The notes beneath the pieces are model-generated. The model made no database searches. It was not told the origin of the DNA and was given only the letters and a program-made list of their open reading frames with translations. Below, in pieces: positions 27,303 through 36,618 of a DNA stretch of 64,000 nt. The stretch is from NCBI GenBank assembly GCA_963666945.2, contig CAXXRT010000010.1, positions 52,929-116,928 of the forward strand, given 5' to 3'. The position numbers and the translations under genes are program-made. This DNA is from G963666945 sp963666945. Its GTDB lineage: Bacteria > Bacteroidota > Bacteroidia > Bacteroidales > Marinifilaceae. Every line of letters begins with the position of its first letter. The first letter of the stretch is position 1.

Positions 27303-28478
27303 CTAAAACATCTTAAGCCTGTAAACCAATCCTACAGAAAAACGACTTGTTGTATTATCTTTAATTCCTAGATTATCGGTAATGGTCTGATCGTAATCAA
27401 AGTGTCTTCCTACATAAATGAAATAGAATTTAAGATTATCCTTTACAGGAAAGTATTCGAAACCAGCAAAATAACCATATGATTTTCTAAAATCATTGGA
27501 AAGGGCTTCATTTGTATTTCCATCGTTAGTAGCTGTCTCATACATACCTTTTACAAATAGATTCCATTTAGGACATACTTTATAATCCATCTTAGCTACA
27601 AATGAATTATATACCACATCCACTGCCCTACTGCCTCCATTACCCATATTAGCAATATCTGAAACAATTCCTTTTCTGTCAATATCTTCTTGAGAATTCA
27701 TCCAGTCGAACTGTAGCTGAGTTTTTTCTCCAAATTTAATCTGGGTACCGAGAGCTACATAATTCATGAATTCATCTTTTGCCTCTTCAAAGATAGAATA
27801 CGACCATCGAGTCTGGATTTTACCATCCATTAAACTACCGTTCCAGTTAAGTGTATATCCCAAAGGATTCTTACTTCTTTCCATACCGTCAGGTAAATTT
27901 GAATACAGATTTTCCAAATGATCAGTTCTTGAATTCACAACCTGAAACCTTAATTCCTGATCGTTGAATCTATAAGCAAAATCAACCCCGGTAAGGAAAT
28001 TATCCATATAATCAATCATATCACTATACTGGTAGATATCTATAGGGTTAAGATCAAATTCTATACCACCAAAAGCAGTACATTGCTTACCTCCTGTTAT
28101 AGTAAAATCATCAGTAATATCGATAGATATAGAAGCAATATCTGTAGCTCTGGATAAATTATCAATATTCTCCGCAGATGTCCCCCTGTTTAGCCTGTGG
28201 CGAAAACGATAACGCACACCTTTTACAACTTCACCTCTCATCTCAAGACGAAACTGATTTGTCTTAAAATCTGTTCCTGTGTAATCACTTCCGTCAAGAT
28301 AAATATTTGCCGAATTTTGGATATTCAGGTAAATATTAAAGGCATCGTTCTTTTTATCAAGAGAGGATAAACGCTCCTCTATTTTCTCCAAGGTGGATTT
28401 CTGCTGAGCAAAGATATTTCCGCCTGACACCAGAATAACTGAAACTAATGTCAATATTATTAAACTTTTTCTCATCAT
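27303..28478 (-). CDS. Outer-membrane porin (beta-barrel)
   Basis: The 391-residue protein has a signal peptide (ending near GGNIFAQQ), a short heptad-like segment (TLEKIEERLSSLDKK) and then alternating beta-strand sequence to a C-terminal aromatic residue (LVYRLKMF), as in O/P-type porins. It is the third gene of the dcuB-ansB-porin run, starting 58 bp after ansB. The context suggests it admits asparagine, aspartate or dicarboxylates to the periplasm. A strong AGGAG lies just before the start. Confidence 0.8.
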   Translation of the reverse strand: MMRKSLIILTLVSVILVSGGNIFAQQKSTLEKIEERLSSLDKKNDAFNIYLNIQNSANIYLDGSDYTGTDFKTNQFRLEMRGEVVKGVRYRFRHRLNRGTSAENIDNLSRATDIASISIDITDDFTITGGKQCTAFGGIEFDLNPIDIYQYSDMIDYMDNFLTGVDFAYRFNDQELRFQVVNSRTDHLENLYSNLPDGMERSKNPLGYTLNWNGSLMDGKIQTRWSYSIFEEAKDEFMNYVALGTQIKFGEKTQLQFDWMNSQEDIDRKGIVSDIANMGNGGSRAVDVVYNSFVAKMDYKVCPKWNLFVKGMYETATNDGNTNEALSNDFRKSYGYFAGFEYFPVKDNLKFYFIYVGRHFDYDQTITDNLGIKDNTTSRFSVGLVYRLKMF

Positions 28479-28536
28479 TCATTTCTCCTTTAAATCCTTG
28501 ATAATATATTAAAATAAAACTATCTGTATAACAATA

Positions 28537-29604
28537 TTAATATTGTTTAAACATTCTTTGAATCTCTTTATAATCGTTTGTCTTAGTAAGAGCAAGCATT
28601 AAAAGAATTCTCGATTTCTGTGGATTTTTGTAAAGAGATGCCACAAAACCATATTTATCATCATCAACCTCAGCATCAAGTGTTGTTGAGCCTGAAAAAA
28701 CTCTTGAACTTCTTACAACCTGAACGCCTTTCTTTTTAGCATCAATCAAAGCATCAAAAACTGTTGGATATATATTCCCGTTACCAACACCGGCATGAAT
28801 TATACCCTCGTCACCGTTTTTAATTAAAGCATCAACAATAGCTCTGTTAGCATTGGCATAACCATAGACTATATCAACTTTAGGCAATTTATTTAGATTT
28901 GTAATATCAAATTCAGAGCTGACAGTATTTCTGGACATAGCCTTTCTACGGAATGTTGGTTTACCGTTGTGCATATATCCAAGAGGACCATAGTTCGGAC
29001 ATTTGAATGTTGAAACATTAGTAGTATTAGTCTTTGTTACATCATCTGCCCCAAGAATCAGATCGTTCATAGATACCATTACACCTCTACCTTTAGCATC
29101 AGGGTTGGAAGCAAGTGCAACTGCATTATAAAGATTTAATGGCCCATCAGCACTTAAGGCAGACCCAGGACGCATAGATCCTACCAAGACAACTGGTTTA
29201 TCACTCTTTACAACAAGATTAAGGAAATAGGCTGTTTCTTCCATTGTGTCTGTACCATGAGTAATAACAATACCGTCACAGTCTTTTGAGCTTAAAAGTT
29301 CATTAATCTTTTTAGCTAATTTAAGCCAGACCATATCGTTCATTTCCTGACTACCAATACTGGAAATCTGCACACCTTTTATCTGTGCGATATCCATTAT
29401 CTCGGGAACTGCCGCAATTAACTTATCCACTGTGACAACGCCAGCAGTATATTTAGTCTGTATTTTTGATTCACCAGAACCGGCAATAGTTCCACCTGTG
29501 GCAATGATAGTAAGTTTTGGAAGTTCCTGAGCGTATAATGATGTCATAGCAGCTAGTATGCTTATAGACACCACCATTAAAAGTCTTCTAATAATCTTTT
29601 TCAT
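28537..29604 (-). CDS. ansB: Type II L-asparaginase, periplasmic
   Basis: The enzyme hydrolyses asparagine to aspartate and ammonia. The 355-residue chain has a signal peptide (LLMVVSISILAAMTSLYAQ), the first catalytic threonine motif IIATGGTIAGSG and the second, HGTDTMEETAYFL. The export signal and length fit the high-affinity type II enzyme. It starts 33 bp after dcuB and precedes the porin. The aspartate made would feed DcuB exchange and fumarate respiration. Confidence 0.95.
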   Translation of the reverse strand: MKKIIRRLLMVVSISILAAMTSLYAQELPKLTIIATGGTIAGSGESKIQTKYTAGVVTVDKLIAAVPEIMDIAQIKGVQISSIGSQEMNDMVWLKLAKKINELLSSKDCDGIVITHGTDTMEETAYFLNLVVKSDKPVVLVGSMRPGSALSADGPLNLYNAVALASNPDAKGRGVMVSMNDLILGADDVTKTNTTNVSTFKCPNYGPLGYMHNGKPTFRRKAMSRNTVSSEFDITNLNKLPKVDIVYGYANANRAIVDALIKNGDEGIIHAGVGNGNIYPTVFDALIDAKKKGVQVVRSSRVFSGSTTLDAEVDDDKYGFVASLYKNPQKSRILLMLALTKTNDYKEIQRMFKQY

Positions 29605-29637
29605 AGTTATTAAGTTTATAGAATTAATTGATTGTGA

Positions 29638-30954
29638 TTATAAAATAAAATGTATTAATATAAATCCTGTACTAACAGCAACAATAGTGGCAACAAGACC
29701 TGGTATCATAAAACTATGATTCAAAACATATCTTCCTATTCTTGTTGTCCCGGTTCTATCGAAGTTTATTGCTGCAATAATTGTAGGATAGTTAGGAATA
29801 AAGAAATAACCGTTAACCGATGGAAACATTGCTATAAGCGATGCCGCCGGTAACCCTAATGCTATTCCCAATGGCATTAATGCCCTGACTGTAGCTGCCT
29901 GACTATATAAAAGTATTGATAATACAAATAAAGCGAAAGCAAAAGTCCATGGCATTTCTGTTACAAGATCTTTTATTGAGCCACTTAGAAATTCCATATT
30001 TGCAGAAAAAAATGTATCTCCCATCCATGCTATACCGAAAATAGCAATTACTGCCTGCATACCTGCCCCAAAAACATTACCTTTTGAAACAAGCTCTGTA
30101 TGCACTCTACAGAAAATTAATATTAGGGCAGCTACAACCATCATTATTATCTCGATAGTCTCTGGCATACCAAGTCTTACTAAGTTTCCGTCTATCATCC
30201 AGCCTGGACGTAAGGATGCAAATGTTCCGAAAATAACAATTCCTATTGCCCCAAGAATAAATAATCCAACAGCTAATTTAGCTGTCACAGGTGTTTCCTC
30301 CTTTAAATCCAGTGAATGTGGTCTCTTTAACAGTCCCTCCTCAAGTCTTTTTTTGTATTCCTCATCATCCACAAGTTTCTTACCCATCTTATTTGCAATA
30401 ACAGCCCCTATAAACACTCCCAGTAAAGTAGATGGAACACTAATCATTAATATATCCAATAAAGTAAAATTAAGTGGAGTCAACATACCTAAAAGTGCCA
30501 CAGTAGCTGCAGAAATAGGACTTGCAGTAATAGCCTGTTGCGAAGCAATAACTGAAATTGACAGAGGCCTCTCAGGCCTTACTCCTGTTTCAAGCGCCAC
30601 TTCAGAAATCACAGGAAGTACAGAATAAGAAACATGACCTGTCCCTGCAATGAAAGTAAAAAGATAAGTCACCAAAGGTCCCAGAAATGTTATTCTATCG
30701 GGATTCTTTCTTAACATTTTTTCAGCAATGGCCACCAGATAATCAAGACCTCCAGCTGCCTGCATAGCAGCTGCTGCTGTAATCACTGCCACAATCATCA
30801 GCATCACATCTATAGGAGGCATTGTTGGTTGAAGGTCGAAAAAAAAAGTCAGTATGAAAAGTCCCACACATCCCATTACTCCTAATCCGACACCCCCAAG
30901 ACGAGCCCCAATAAAAATTGCAAGCATTACTATTAAAAACTCTATCCAAAACAT
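29638..30954 (-). CDS. dcuB: Anaerobic C4-dicarboxylate transporter, DcuA/DcuB family
   Basis: This inner-membrane antiporter has 438 residues and about 10-12 helices, with family segments GTGHVSYSVLPVISEVALE, SVIASQQAITASPISAATVA and NYPTIIAAINFDRTGTTRIG. It exchanges aspartate, fumarate or malate for succinate under anaerobic growth. It is the first gene of an operon with ansB and a porin. A palindrome, 31067-31080, lies 113 bp upstream of its start. DcuA and DcuB cannot be told apart by eye. Confidence 0.93.
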   Translation of the reverse strand: MFWIEFLIVMLAIFIGARLGGVGLGVMGCVGLFILTFFFDLQPTMPPIDVMLMIVAVITAAAAMQAAGGLDYLVAIAEKMLRKNPDRITFLGPLVTYLFTFIAGTGHVSYSVLPVISEVALETGVRPERPLSISVIASQQAITASPISAATVALLGMLTPLNFTLLDILMISVPSTLLGVFIGAVIANKMGKKLVDDEEYKKRLEEGLLKRPHSLDLKEETPVTAKLAVGLFILGAIGIVIFGTFASLRPGWMIDGNLVRLGMPETIEIIMMVVAALILIFCRVHTELVSKGNVFGAGMQAVIAIFGIAWMGDTFFSANMEFLSGSIKDLVTEMPWTFAFALFVLSILLYSQAATVRALMPLGIALGLPAASLIAMFPSVNGYFFIPNYPTIIAAINFDRTGTTRIGRYVLNHSFMIPGLVATIVAVSTGFILIHFIL

Positions 30955-31066
30955 AAGTGTGTAATTAATTGTTTAGATTACTAAATTACGAGCTTTTACA
31001 ATAAACTTAATTAGATTTGATATAGAATATACTACTATCTAATTTGCATATTTATATTAGTAAATG

Positions 31067-31080
31067 GTAAAATATTTTAC
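31067..31080. promoter_or_regulatory. Palindromic operator candidate upstream of dcuB
   Basis: The perfect palindrome GTAAAATATTTTAC lies in the divergent dcuB/Crp-regulator region. It shares the pattern GTRAAATATTTYAC with the site at 31211-31224. The regulator's own HTH is the obvious candidate to bind it. Confidence 0.55.
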
Positions 31081-31209
31081 TATATTTAATGTATATTTAT
31101 ACTTATTCAAAACATTTTTACAACCTAAAAATCAATTTAAGCTCAATATTTATAATTTATACACATATTTATGAAAATAGTTTTAAGATTCCACCGTATA
31201 CTTCTATTA

Positions 31210-31225
31210 AGTGAAATATTTCACT
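31210..31225. promoter_or_regulatory. Palindromic operator candidate upstream of the Crp/Fnr gene
   Basis: The perfect 16-bp palindrome AGTGAAATATTTCACT has GTGA half-sites, as bound by Crp-family proteins. It is centred about 60 bp before the regulator ATG (31279), a position that fits autoregulation. Confidence 0.6.
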
Positions 31226-31278
31226 ATTAAATAATTGTAATTTTATTGAACACTCATTTTTTCTTAAAAATTATAGAT

Positions 31279-31956
31279 ATGAATGATTATAAAAATATCA
31301 AAAACGAGTTAACACATCCTATCTTTAGTACTTTATCGGATAATGAAATAAATAATTTGATAGATAATTGCACAGTAATCAATTACAAGAAAAACGAATA
31401 TATTATAAAAAAAGACAATTTTATAACCCACATATATTATATTCTCGAGGGACAGGCAAAGATGAACATAGAATATCAAAACAAAATTAATACTATCAGA
31501 ATTATTCCTCCCAATAGATTCATTGGTTTATCTTTTATCTTCGACGGGGATAAATTTGAATTTTCATCTATTGCTATTGAAAAGTGTCGAATAATGCTAA
31601 TTGACATTGAAGTATTATTACAGTTAATAAAAACAAATGGAAATTTTGCTGCAGAACTTGTAAAAACAATAAGTAATATTTCTCTTAAATTAGTTAATAG
31701 ATTACTTTTATATAAGAACAAGAATATTGAAGGTAGCATGGCTGCTTTTTTACTTCACTTTTCGAATATAAATGAAAGTGATAATTTTTCCATTCCTTTT
31801 TCCAGAAAAGAGATTGCTGAAATAATTGGGTATTCAAGAGAAAGTGTAATTCATACTCTAACAAAATTTTGCAAAGATAAACTTATTATCAGTAATGAAA
31901 AAAAGATTCAGATTATTGATAAAGACAGACTTAACAGAATCTTTTTAAAAGGATAG
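31279..31956 (+). CDS. Crp/Fnr-family transcriptional regulator
   Basis: The ATG at 31279 gives 225 residues; an upstream TTG at 31246 is less likely. It has a cyclic-nucleotide-binding-like domain (about 20-125) and a C-terminal winged helix (FSRKEIAEIIGYSRESVIHT). It lacks an FNR cysteine cluster, so it does not look like an Fe-S oxygen sensor. The recognition helix keeps an R-E pair suited to GTGA sites. Divergent from dcuB-ansB-porin, it probably controls that operon and itself through the two palindromes. The effector is unknown. Confidence 0.9.
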   Translation: MNDYKNIKNELTHPIFSTLSDNEINNLIDNCTVINYKKNEYIIKKDNFITHIYYILEGQAKMNIEYQNKINTIRIIPPNRFIGLSFIFDGDKFEFSSIAIEKCRIMLIDIEVLLQLIKTNGNFAAELVKTISNISLKLVNRLLLYKNKNIEGSMAAFLLHFSNINESDNFSIPFSRKEIAEIIGYSRESVIHTLTKFCKDKLIISNEKKIQIIDKDRLNRIFLKG

Positions 31957-31985
31957 ATTATTTAAATAACACACAATATACCTAC

Positions 31986-34001
31986 TTAGTTTATATTAAG
32001 GTATTCACGCACCTTAACCTGAGATCTTACTGTAGGCATAGAATTTTTAACTGGAATATTATCGAGCTTTTCATTTATATATGTAGCTTTTGTGTTATCA
32101 TCAAGATATATATTTATAATATCAATAATTTCTTTCTTATGTTTACAGTTTTCCACAGGAAATAAGACTTCTACCCTTCTTTCGAGGTTACGAGTCATCA
32201 TATCTGCAGATCCCATAAATATCTCTTTCTCCCCTTTATTATGAAATATGTATATTCTTCCGTGTTCTAAATACTTATCTACGATTCTCCTTACTGTAAT
32301 ATTTTTGCTGTAAATCTGATTGGGGACAAGACAACAAATACCCCTTACTATTAACTCTATTTTCACTCCTGCAAGACTAGCCTCATATAACTTTTTTATG
32401 ATCTTCTTATTCTGAAGTCCATTCATTTTAAATACAAGCCCTGACTCAAAGCCCTCCTTATGATACTGAATTTCTCTGTCTATCTTTCTAATAATTTCCT
32501 CTTTAAGATTTACCGGAGCAATCAATAGCTTACCAAGATTTTCAATACACTCACCTTCTTCAATATGCAAAAACAAATTATGAATCTCATTACAGATACA
32601 GGCATTGCTTGTAAATAATCCATGATCGGTATATAAAGTAGCTGTTTTCTCATTAAAATTTCCGGTACTAAGAAAAACATATCTTCGTTCGCCCTTCTTT
32701 TTGCCTATTCTTCTTATAAGAATCATTTTTGCATGCACCTTAAACCCTGGAAGAGTATAAATAATTTTAATTCCGGATTTTTCCATTAAACGTGCAAAAT
32801 AAATATTCTGCTCTTCATCGAACCTTGCTTTTAACTCAACAAAAACAGTAACTTTTTTACCGTTTTTTGCTGCCGTTAGAAGAGCATTTGCAACTGCTGA
32901 ATTCTGGGCTACCCTATACCATGTTATCTTAATCTCCCTGACTTTTCTATCAAAAGCAGCTTCATTAAGGAATTGTATAACATACTCGAATGAATGAAAG
33001 GGGAAATGTAACAACACATCCTCTTTTTTAATAATCTTAAATAATGACTTTAAATTTTCAATTGCAGGATGATCGATAGGAATCTCATCCCTACAATTTT
33101 CTGTTTTGTCATTAAAAGGGAAATACATTAAATCTGCTAAACGAAGGTATTTACCGGCAGATAAAATTTCATCCTCACCTAAATTAAAAAGAGTCAACAC
33201 TTTAGTCTTAATATTATCCGGCATTTCTCTGTCATAAACCAACAAACAAGGTTCTCCTATCTCTCGCCTGATAACTGCTTCTTTAATTTTATCAACAATA
33301 TCACTTTCACCATTTTCATCTATCTGAAAATCGGCATTTCTTAATATCTTAATGCAATAACTACCATCTATTTCATAACCAGGGAACATATTACCAAGAT
33401 TCAACCTCACAACATCCTCGATTAATATAATATAATTCACACCATCTTCCTCTCCTAGCACTACAAATCTGTCTGCTTCGGCAAAAGGTATTCTAACAAG
33501 AGCAAAACGAGCTTTTCTTGTAGCATTTTTATTTTCTTTATTCCTATGCAAAGAAACCAGGATATACAATGAGTTATCGTGCAAAAAAGGTAAAGGCTTT
33601 TTATTGGAAAGCAGTATAGGCTGAAGTTTTAATTTAATTGAAGATTTATAAAACTTAAAGGCTTTTATCTTATATTCTTCAGATATATTATCACTATCCA
33701 GAATCTTAATACCGCTGGAAGATAGCTCAGGAATAACAGATTCAGCAAAAAGATTGTTGAATTCTTTTTGCTGACAACTAACAATTGAATTTATTTTCTT
33801 AAGAACTTCATTCTTTGGAGAATCTTTGAAGTAATGGTATGCATATATTTTAACCTTATAAAATTCATCGAGATTAGATGCAAAAATAGCCATAAACCTT
33901 AATCTTTCTGCTATTGACAAATTCATATCTGATGCTTCATCTAAGACCCTTTGATTAAATGAAAGCCAACTAATCTCTCTGTTAAAATATTTATATCGCA
34001 T
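31986..34001 (-). CDS. ppk1: Polyphosphate kinase 1
   Basis: It makes inorganic polyphosphate from ATP. The 671-residue chain starts with the conserved FNREISWLSFNQRVL. It has the catalytic-histidine region VHAKMILI and the STGNFNEKTATLYTDHGLFT segment with the second conserved histidine, then the C-terminal phospholipase-D-like half with HGRIYIFHNKG and MGSADMMTRNLERRVEV. The length is usual for the family. It converges with the Crp/Fnr gene, whose stop is 29 bp away. Confidence 0.96.
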   Translation of the reverse strand: MRYKYFNREISWLSFNQRVLDEASDMNLSIAERLRFMAIFASNLDEFYKVKIYAYHYFKDSPKNEVLKKINSIVSCQQKEFNNLFAESVIPELSSSGIKILDSDNISEEYKIKAFKFYKSSIKLKLQPILLSNKKPLPFLHDNSLYILVSLHRNKENKNATRKARFALVRIPFAEADRFVVLGEEDGVNYIILIEDVVRLNLGNMFPGYEIDGSYCIKILRNADFQIDENGESDIVDKIKEAVIRREIGEPCLLVYDREMPDNIKTKVLTLFNLGEDEILSAGKYLRLADLMYFPFNDKTENCRDEIPIDHPAIENLKSLFKIIKKEDVLLHFPFHSFEYVIQFLNEAAFDRKVREIKITWYRVAQNSAVANALLTAAKNGKKVTVFVELKARFDEEQNIYFARLMEKSGIKIIYTLPGFKVHAKMILIRRIGKKKGERRYVFLSTGNFNEKTATLYTDHGLFTSNACICNEIHNLFLHIEEGECIENLGKLLIAPVNLKEEIIRKIDREIQYHKEGFESGLVFKMNGLQNKKIIKKLYEASLAGVKIELIVRGICCLVPNQIYSKNITVRRIVDKYLEHGRIYIFHNKGEKEIFMGSADMMTRNLERRVEVLFPVENCKHKKEIIDIINIYLDDNTKATYINEKLDNIPVKNSMPTVRSQVKVREYLNIN

Positions 34002-34097
34002 ACGGTATTATTATATACATATTATACAAATATATAAGAATTAATATGAGTTTAGCTGATAATAATATATTTAATCTCCTGATTTAAATTGAAATAA

Positions 34098-34124
34098 AAA
34101 AATCCGAGAATAACTATTCCCGGA
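34098..34124 (-). terminator. Intrinsic terminator after lipB
   Basis: Read on the minus strand, a 10-bp stem with one mismatch (TCCGGGAATA with TATTCTCGGA) is followed by a T7 run. It lies 25 bp downstream of the lipB stop. Confidence 0.75.
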
Positions 34125-34148
34125 CTTTATAAATATTATTTATAATCT

Positions 34149-34823
34149 TTATAATTCCATTCCAAAAACTTCAATCAATTTATCAAGGCATACTTTTTTC
34201 ACTTCATCAAAATCAACTTCCTTTCCCAATTCTTTAGCAATTGAGGTAACACCTTTATCCACAAATCCACAAGGGTTTATATAGTTAAAATAGTTTAAGT
34301 CGGTATTTACATTAAGAGCAAAACCATGCATAGTAATGTGACGAGAACATTTTACCCCTATGGCACAAATCTTTCGAGTCTTTCCAGGGACATCAATATC
34401 AAGCCATACTCCTGTTGCTCCATCAAGTCGCGTTCCACTAATACCATATTCTGCAATAGTCTTAATTATTGCTTCCTCAAGATTATGAATGTACTCTTTT
34501 ACTCCTATATTTAAACTCGCAATATCTAATATAGGATACCCTACAATCTGACCGGGACCATGGTATGTAATATCGCCCCCTCTGTTAGTATGGAAAAATG
34601 TTGCATGCTTTGCCTGCAATTGAATGGCGTTTATTAAAAGATTTTGTTCTACTCCACTCTTTCCCAAAGTGTATACATGTGGATGTTCTACAAATAACAG
34701 ATGATTTGGAATATTTTCCTCAGCATTTGCCCTCATTTTGACTGATTTTCCGAATAATTCTTCCTGTAAATCCCACACCTCTTTATATTCGGCAACACCT
34801 AAATCTTTAAAATTTACCTTCAT
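34149..34823 (-). CDS. lipB: Lipoyl(octanoyl) transferase
   Basis: It transfers octanoyl from acyl carrier protein to lipoyl domains. The 224-residue chain has RGGDITYHGPGQIVGYPI near residues 80-97, the GVWLD segment, IGVKCSRHITMHGFALNV and the catalytic cysteine in NPCGF near residue 186. It is 88 bp downstream of lipA on the same strand, so the two steps of lipoate synthesis are encoded together. Confidence 0.96.
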   Translation of the reverse strand: MKVNFKDLGVAEYKEVWDLQEELFGKSVKMRANAEENIPNHLLFVEHPHVYTLGKSGVEQNLLINAIQLQAKHATFFHTNRGGDITYHGPGQIVGYPILDIASLNIGVKEYIHNLEEAIIKTIAEYGISGTRLDGATGVWLDIDVPGKTRKICAIGVKCSRHITMHGFALNVNTDLNYFNYINPCGFVDKGVTSIAKELGKEVDFDEVKKVCLDKLIEVFGMEL

Positions 34824-34911
34824 ATATATTTATTTTAACAAACTGTCAGATGGAGGTTACCATGAATAATAATTAAATAAACATAGCTTCGATACCTCTA
34901 CCTAAAATGAT

Positions 34912-35772
34912 TTAATCCTTTATAACGTGCCTTTCGGCATGATAAGATGATCTCACCAAAGGACCGCTTTCAACAAATCGGAATCCTTTCTTTAATCCTA
35001 TCTCCTCATACTCCTTAAACTTCTCAGGAGTTACATATTCCTTCACTTCCAGATTATCTTTTGTGGGCTGAAGATACTGACCAATAGTCATTACCTTACA
35101 TCCAACAGCACGAAGATCGTCCATTACTTCCATTATCTCCTCTTCAGTCTCACCAAGACCTAACATTATTCCCGATTTAGATACAATCTTAGCATCTGCA
35201 ATCTGCTTAATTACCTTTAAGCTAGTTTCGTAAGTGGCAACACTTCTGACACCTGGAGTAAGTCGTCTTGTAGTCTCCATGTTGTGAGAAATCACCTCTG
35301 GCTTAGTCTCTATAATTCTGCCAACAAGATCTTCCCTCCCATTAAAGTCAGGTATAAGAACCTCTATTGTAACGTTTGGATTAACTTCCTTAATAGCTTT
35401 TATTGTCTTCACCCAATGCTCACAACCGTAATCATCAAGATCGTCTCTGTCAACAGATGTTATAACGGCATGCTTAAGCTCCATCATCTTTATAGAGTTT
35501 GCAATATGTGCAGGTTCTTCAGGATCGAGAGGACTTGGTTTACCAGTATTAACATTACAAAAACGGCATGCTCTGGTACATGTATCTCCCCCAATCATAA
35601 AAGTAGCAGTACCACATCCCCAGCACTCGCCTTGGTTAGGACACTTTCCCGAAGTACAAATAGTATGAAGATTATTATCTTTGATTACCTTATTTACACC
35701 AACCGACAAATCGCCCATAGGCAACTTGATTTTCAACCATGATGGTTTTCTTCTGCTATTACAATTGCTCAT
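34912..35772 (-). CDS. lipA: Lipoyl synthase
   Basis: A radical-SAM enzyme that inserts two sulfurs into octanoyl groups. The 286-residue chain has the auxiliary cluster cysteines (CTSGKCPNQGECWG), the radical-SAM motif CTRACRFC, and the C-terminal RSSYHAE with the conserved serine. It is upstream of lipB. A minus-strand TATATTTG (35792-35799) lies 20 bp before the start and fits a -7 box. Confidence 0.97.
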   Translation of the reverse strand: MSNCNSRRKPSWLKIKLPMGDLSVGVNKVIKDNNLHTICTSGKCPNQGECWGCGTATFMIGGDTCTRACRFCNVNTGKPSPLDPEEPAHIANSIKMMELKHAVITSVDRDDLDDYGCEHWVKTIKAIKEVNPNVTIEVLIPDFNGREDLVGRIIETKPEVISHNMETTRRLTPGVRSVATYETSLKVIKQIADAKIVSKSGIMLGLGETEEEIMEVMDDLRAVGCKVMTIGQYLQPTKDNLEVKEYVTPEKFKEYEEIGLKKGFRFVESGPLVRSSYHAERHVIKD

Positions 35773-35854
35773 TATTCTAATTATTTATCTGCAAATATAT
35801 CTTTTATGAGGAATATATAAAAACTCTATTGAATAGTTTTATCGTTTCTATATC

Positions 35855-36493
35855 TTACCCCAGACTCTTATAGTATTTACAATAGTCTGTTATTCCACAT
35901 TTCTCACATTTGGGCTTTCTGGCGGTACACACATAGCGACCATGCAGTATAAGCCAGTGGTGGGCAATTGCCAATAATTCCTGTGGTATGTTCTTTACCA
36001 ACTGTGTTTCTGTGTCTAATGGTGTTTTGGCATTTTTAACAAGACCTATGCGTTCAGAAACCCTAAAAACATGAGTATCAACCGGCATAGCAGGAATATC
36101 GAATACTACTACCCCCATTACGTTGGCTGTTTTTCGTCCTACACCTGGTAGTTTTTGCATCTCCTCAATATCGGCAGGCACCTCTCCATGATATTTTTCT
36201 ACCAACATTTTACTCAGTCCTGAAAGATGTTTTGCTTTGTTATTGGGAAAAGAACATGAAGCGATAAGGGTTAAAATATCTTCAACACTAGCTTTTGACA
36301 TGGATTCTGCATCGGGATATTTTGCGAAGAGCCCTGGAGTAATCATATTTACTCTTTTATCAGTACACTGTGCGGAAAGTACAACGGCAACAATTAATTC
36401 AAATGGATTGTTGTAATTAAGTTCTGTTTCTGCTACAGGCATATTCTCCTTAAACCACTCTATTACCTTATTGTATCTTTCTTTTATCCTCAT
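35855..36493 (-). CDS. nth: Endonuclease III (DNA glycosylase/AP lyase)
   Basis: It removes oxidised pyrimidines. The 212-residue chain has the helix-hairpin-helix LPGVGRKTANVMG with its catalytic lysine, the aspartate in MPVDTHVFRVSERIG, and the C-terminal 4Fe-4S cluster cysteines (CTARKPKCEKCGITDYC). Length is normal. Confidence 0.96.
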   Translation of the reverse strand: MRIKERYNKVIEWFKENMPVAETELNYNNPFELIVAVVLSAQCTDKRVNMITPGLFAKYPDAESMSKASVEDILTLIASCSFPNNKAKHLSGLSKMLVEKYHGEVPADIEEMQKLPGVGRKTANVMGVVVFDIPAMPVDTHVFRVSERIGLVKNAKTPLDTETQLVKNIPQELLAIAHHWLILHGRYVCTARKPKCEKCGITDYCKYYKSLG

Positions 36494-36589
36494 ATTTCTA
36501 GGTATTTAAAATGAAAGCAAATACAATTGCTTAAACTTACTGGAAGACAAATATAAATATTTAAAATGTAAGATATCACCAATGTTTAT

Positions 36590-36597
36590 TATCTTTG
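36590..36597 (+). promoter_or_regulatory. -7 box of the ABC-F gene
   Basis: The sequence TATCTTTG matches TAnnTTTG, 22 bp before the ATG at 36619. It overlaps the in-frame TTG at 36595, which argues that this TTG is not the start. Confidence 0.5.
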
Positions 36598-36618
36598 AAC
36601 GAATTTTATAAGCAGGCT

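Noticed and set aside
36541..36600. FNR- or Crp-type operator near nth/ABC-F
   Set aside because: No palindrome matching GTRAAATATTTYAC is present.
36595..36618. TTG start for the ABC-F gene
   Set aside because: It lies in the -7 promoter box and the ATG at 36619 matches the family start.
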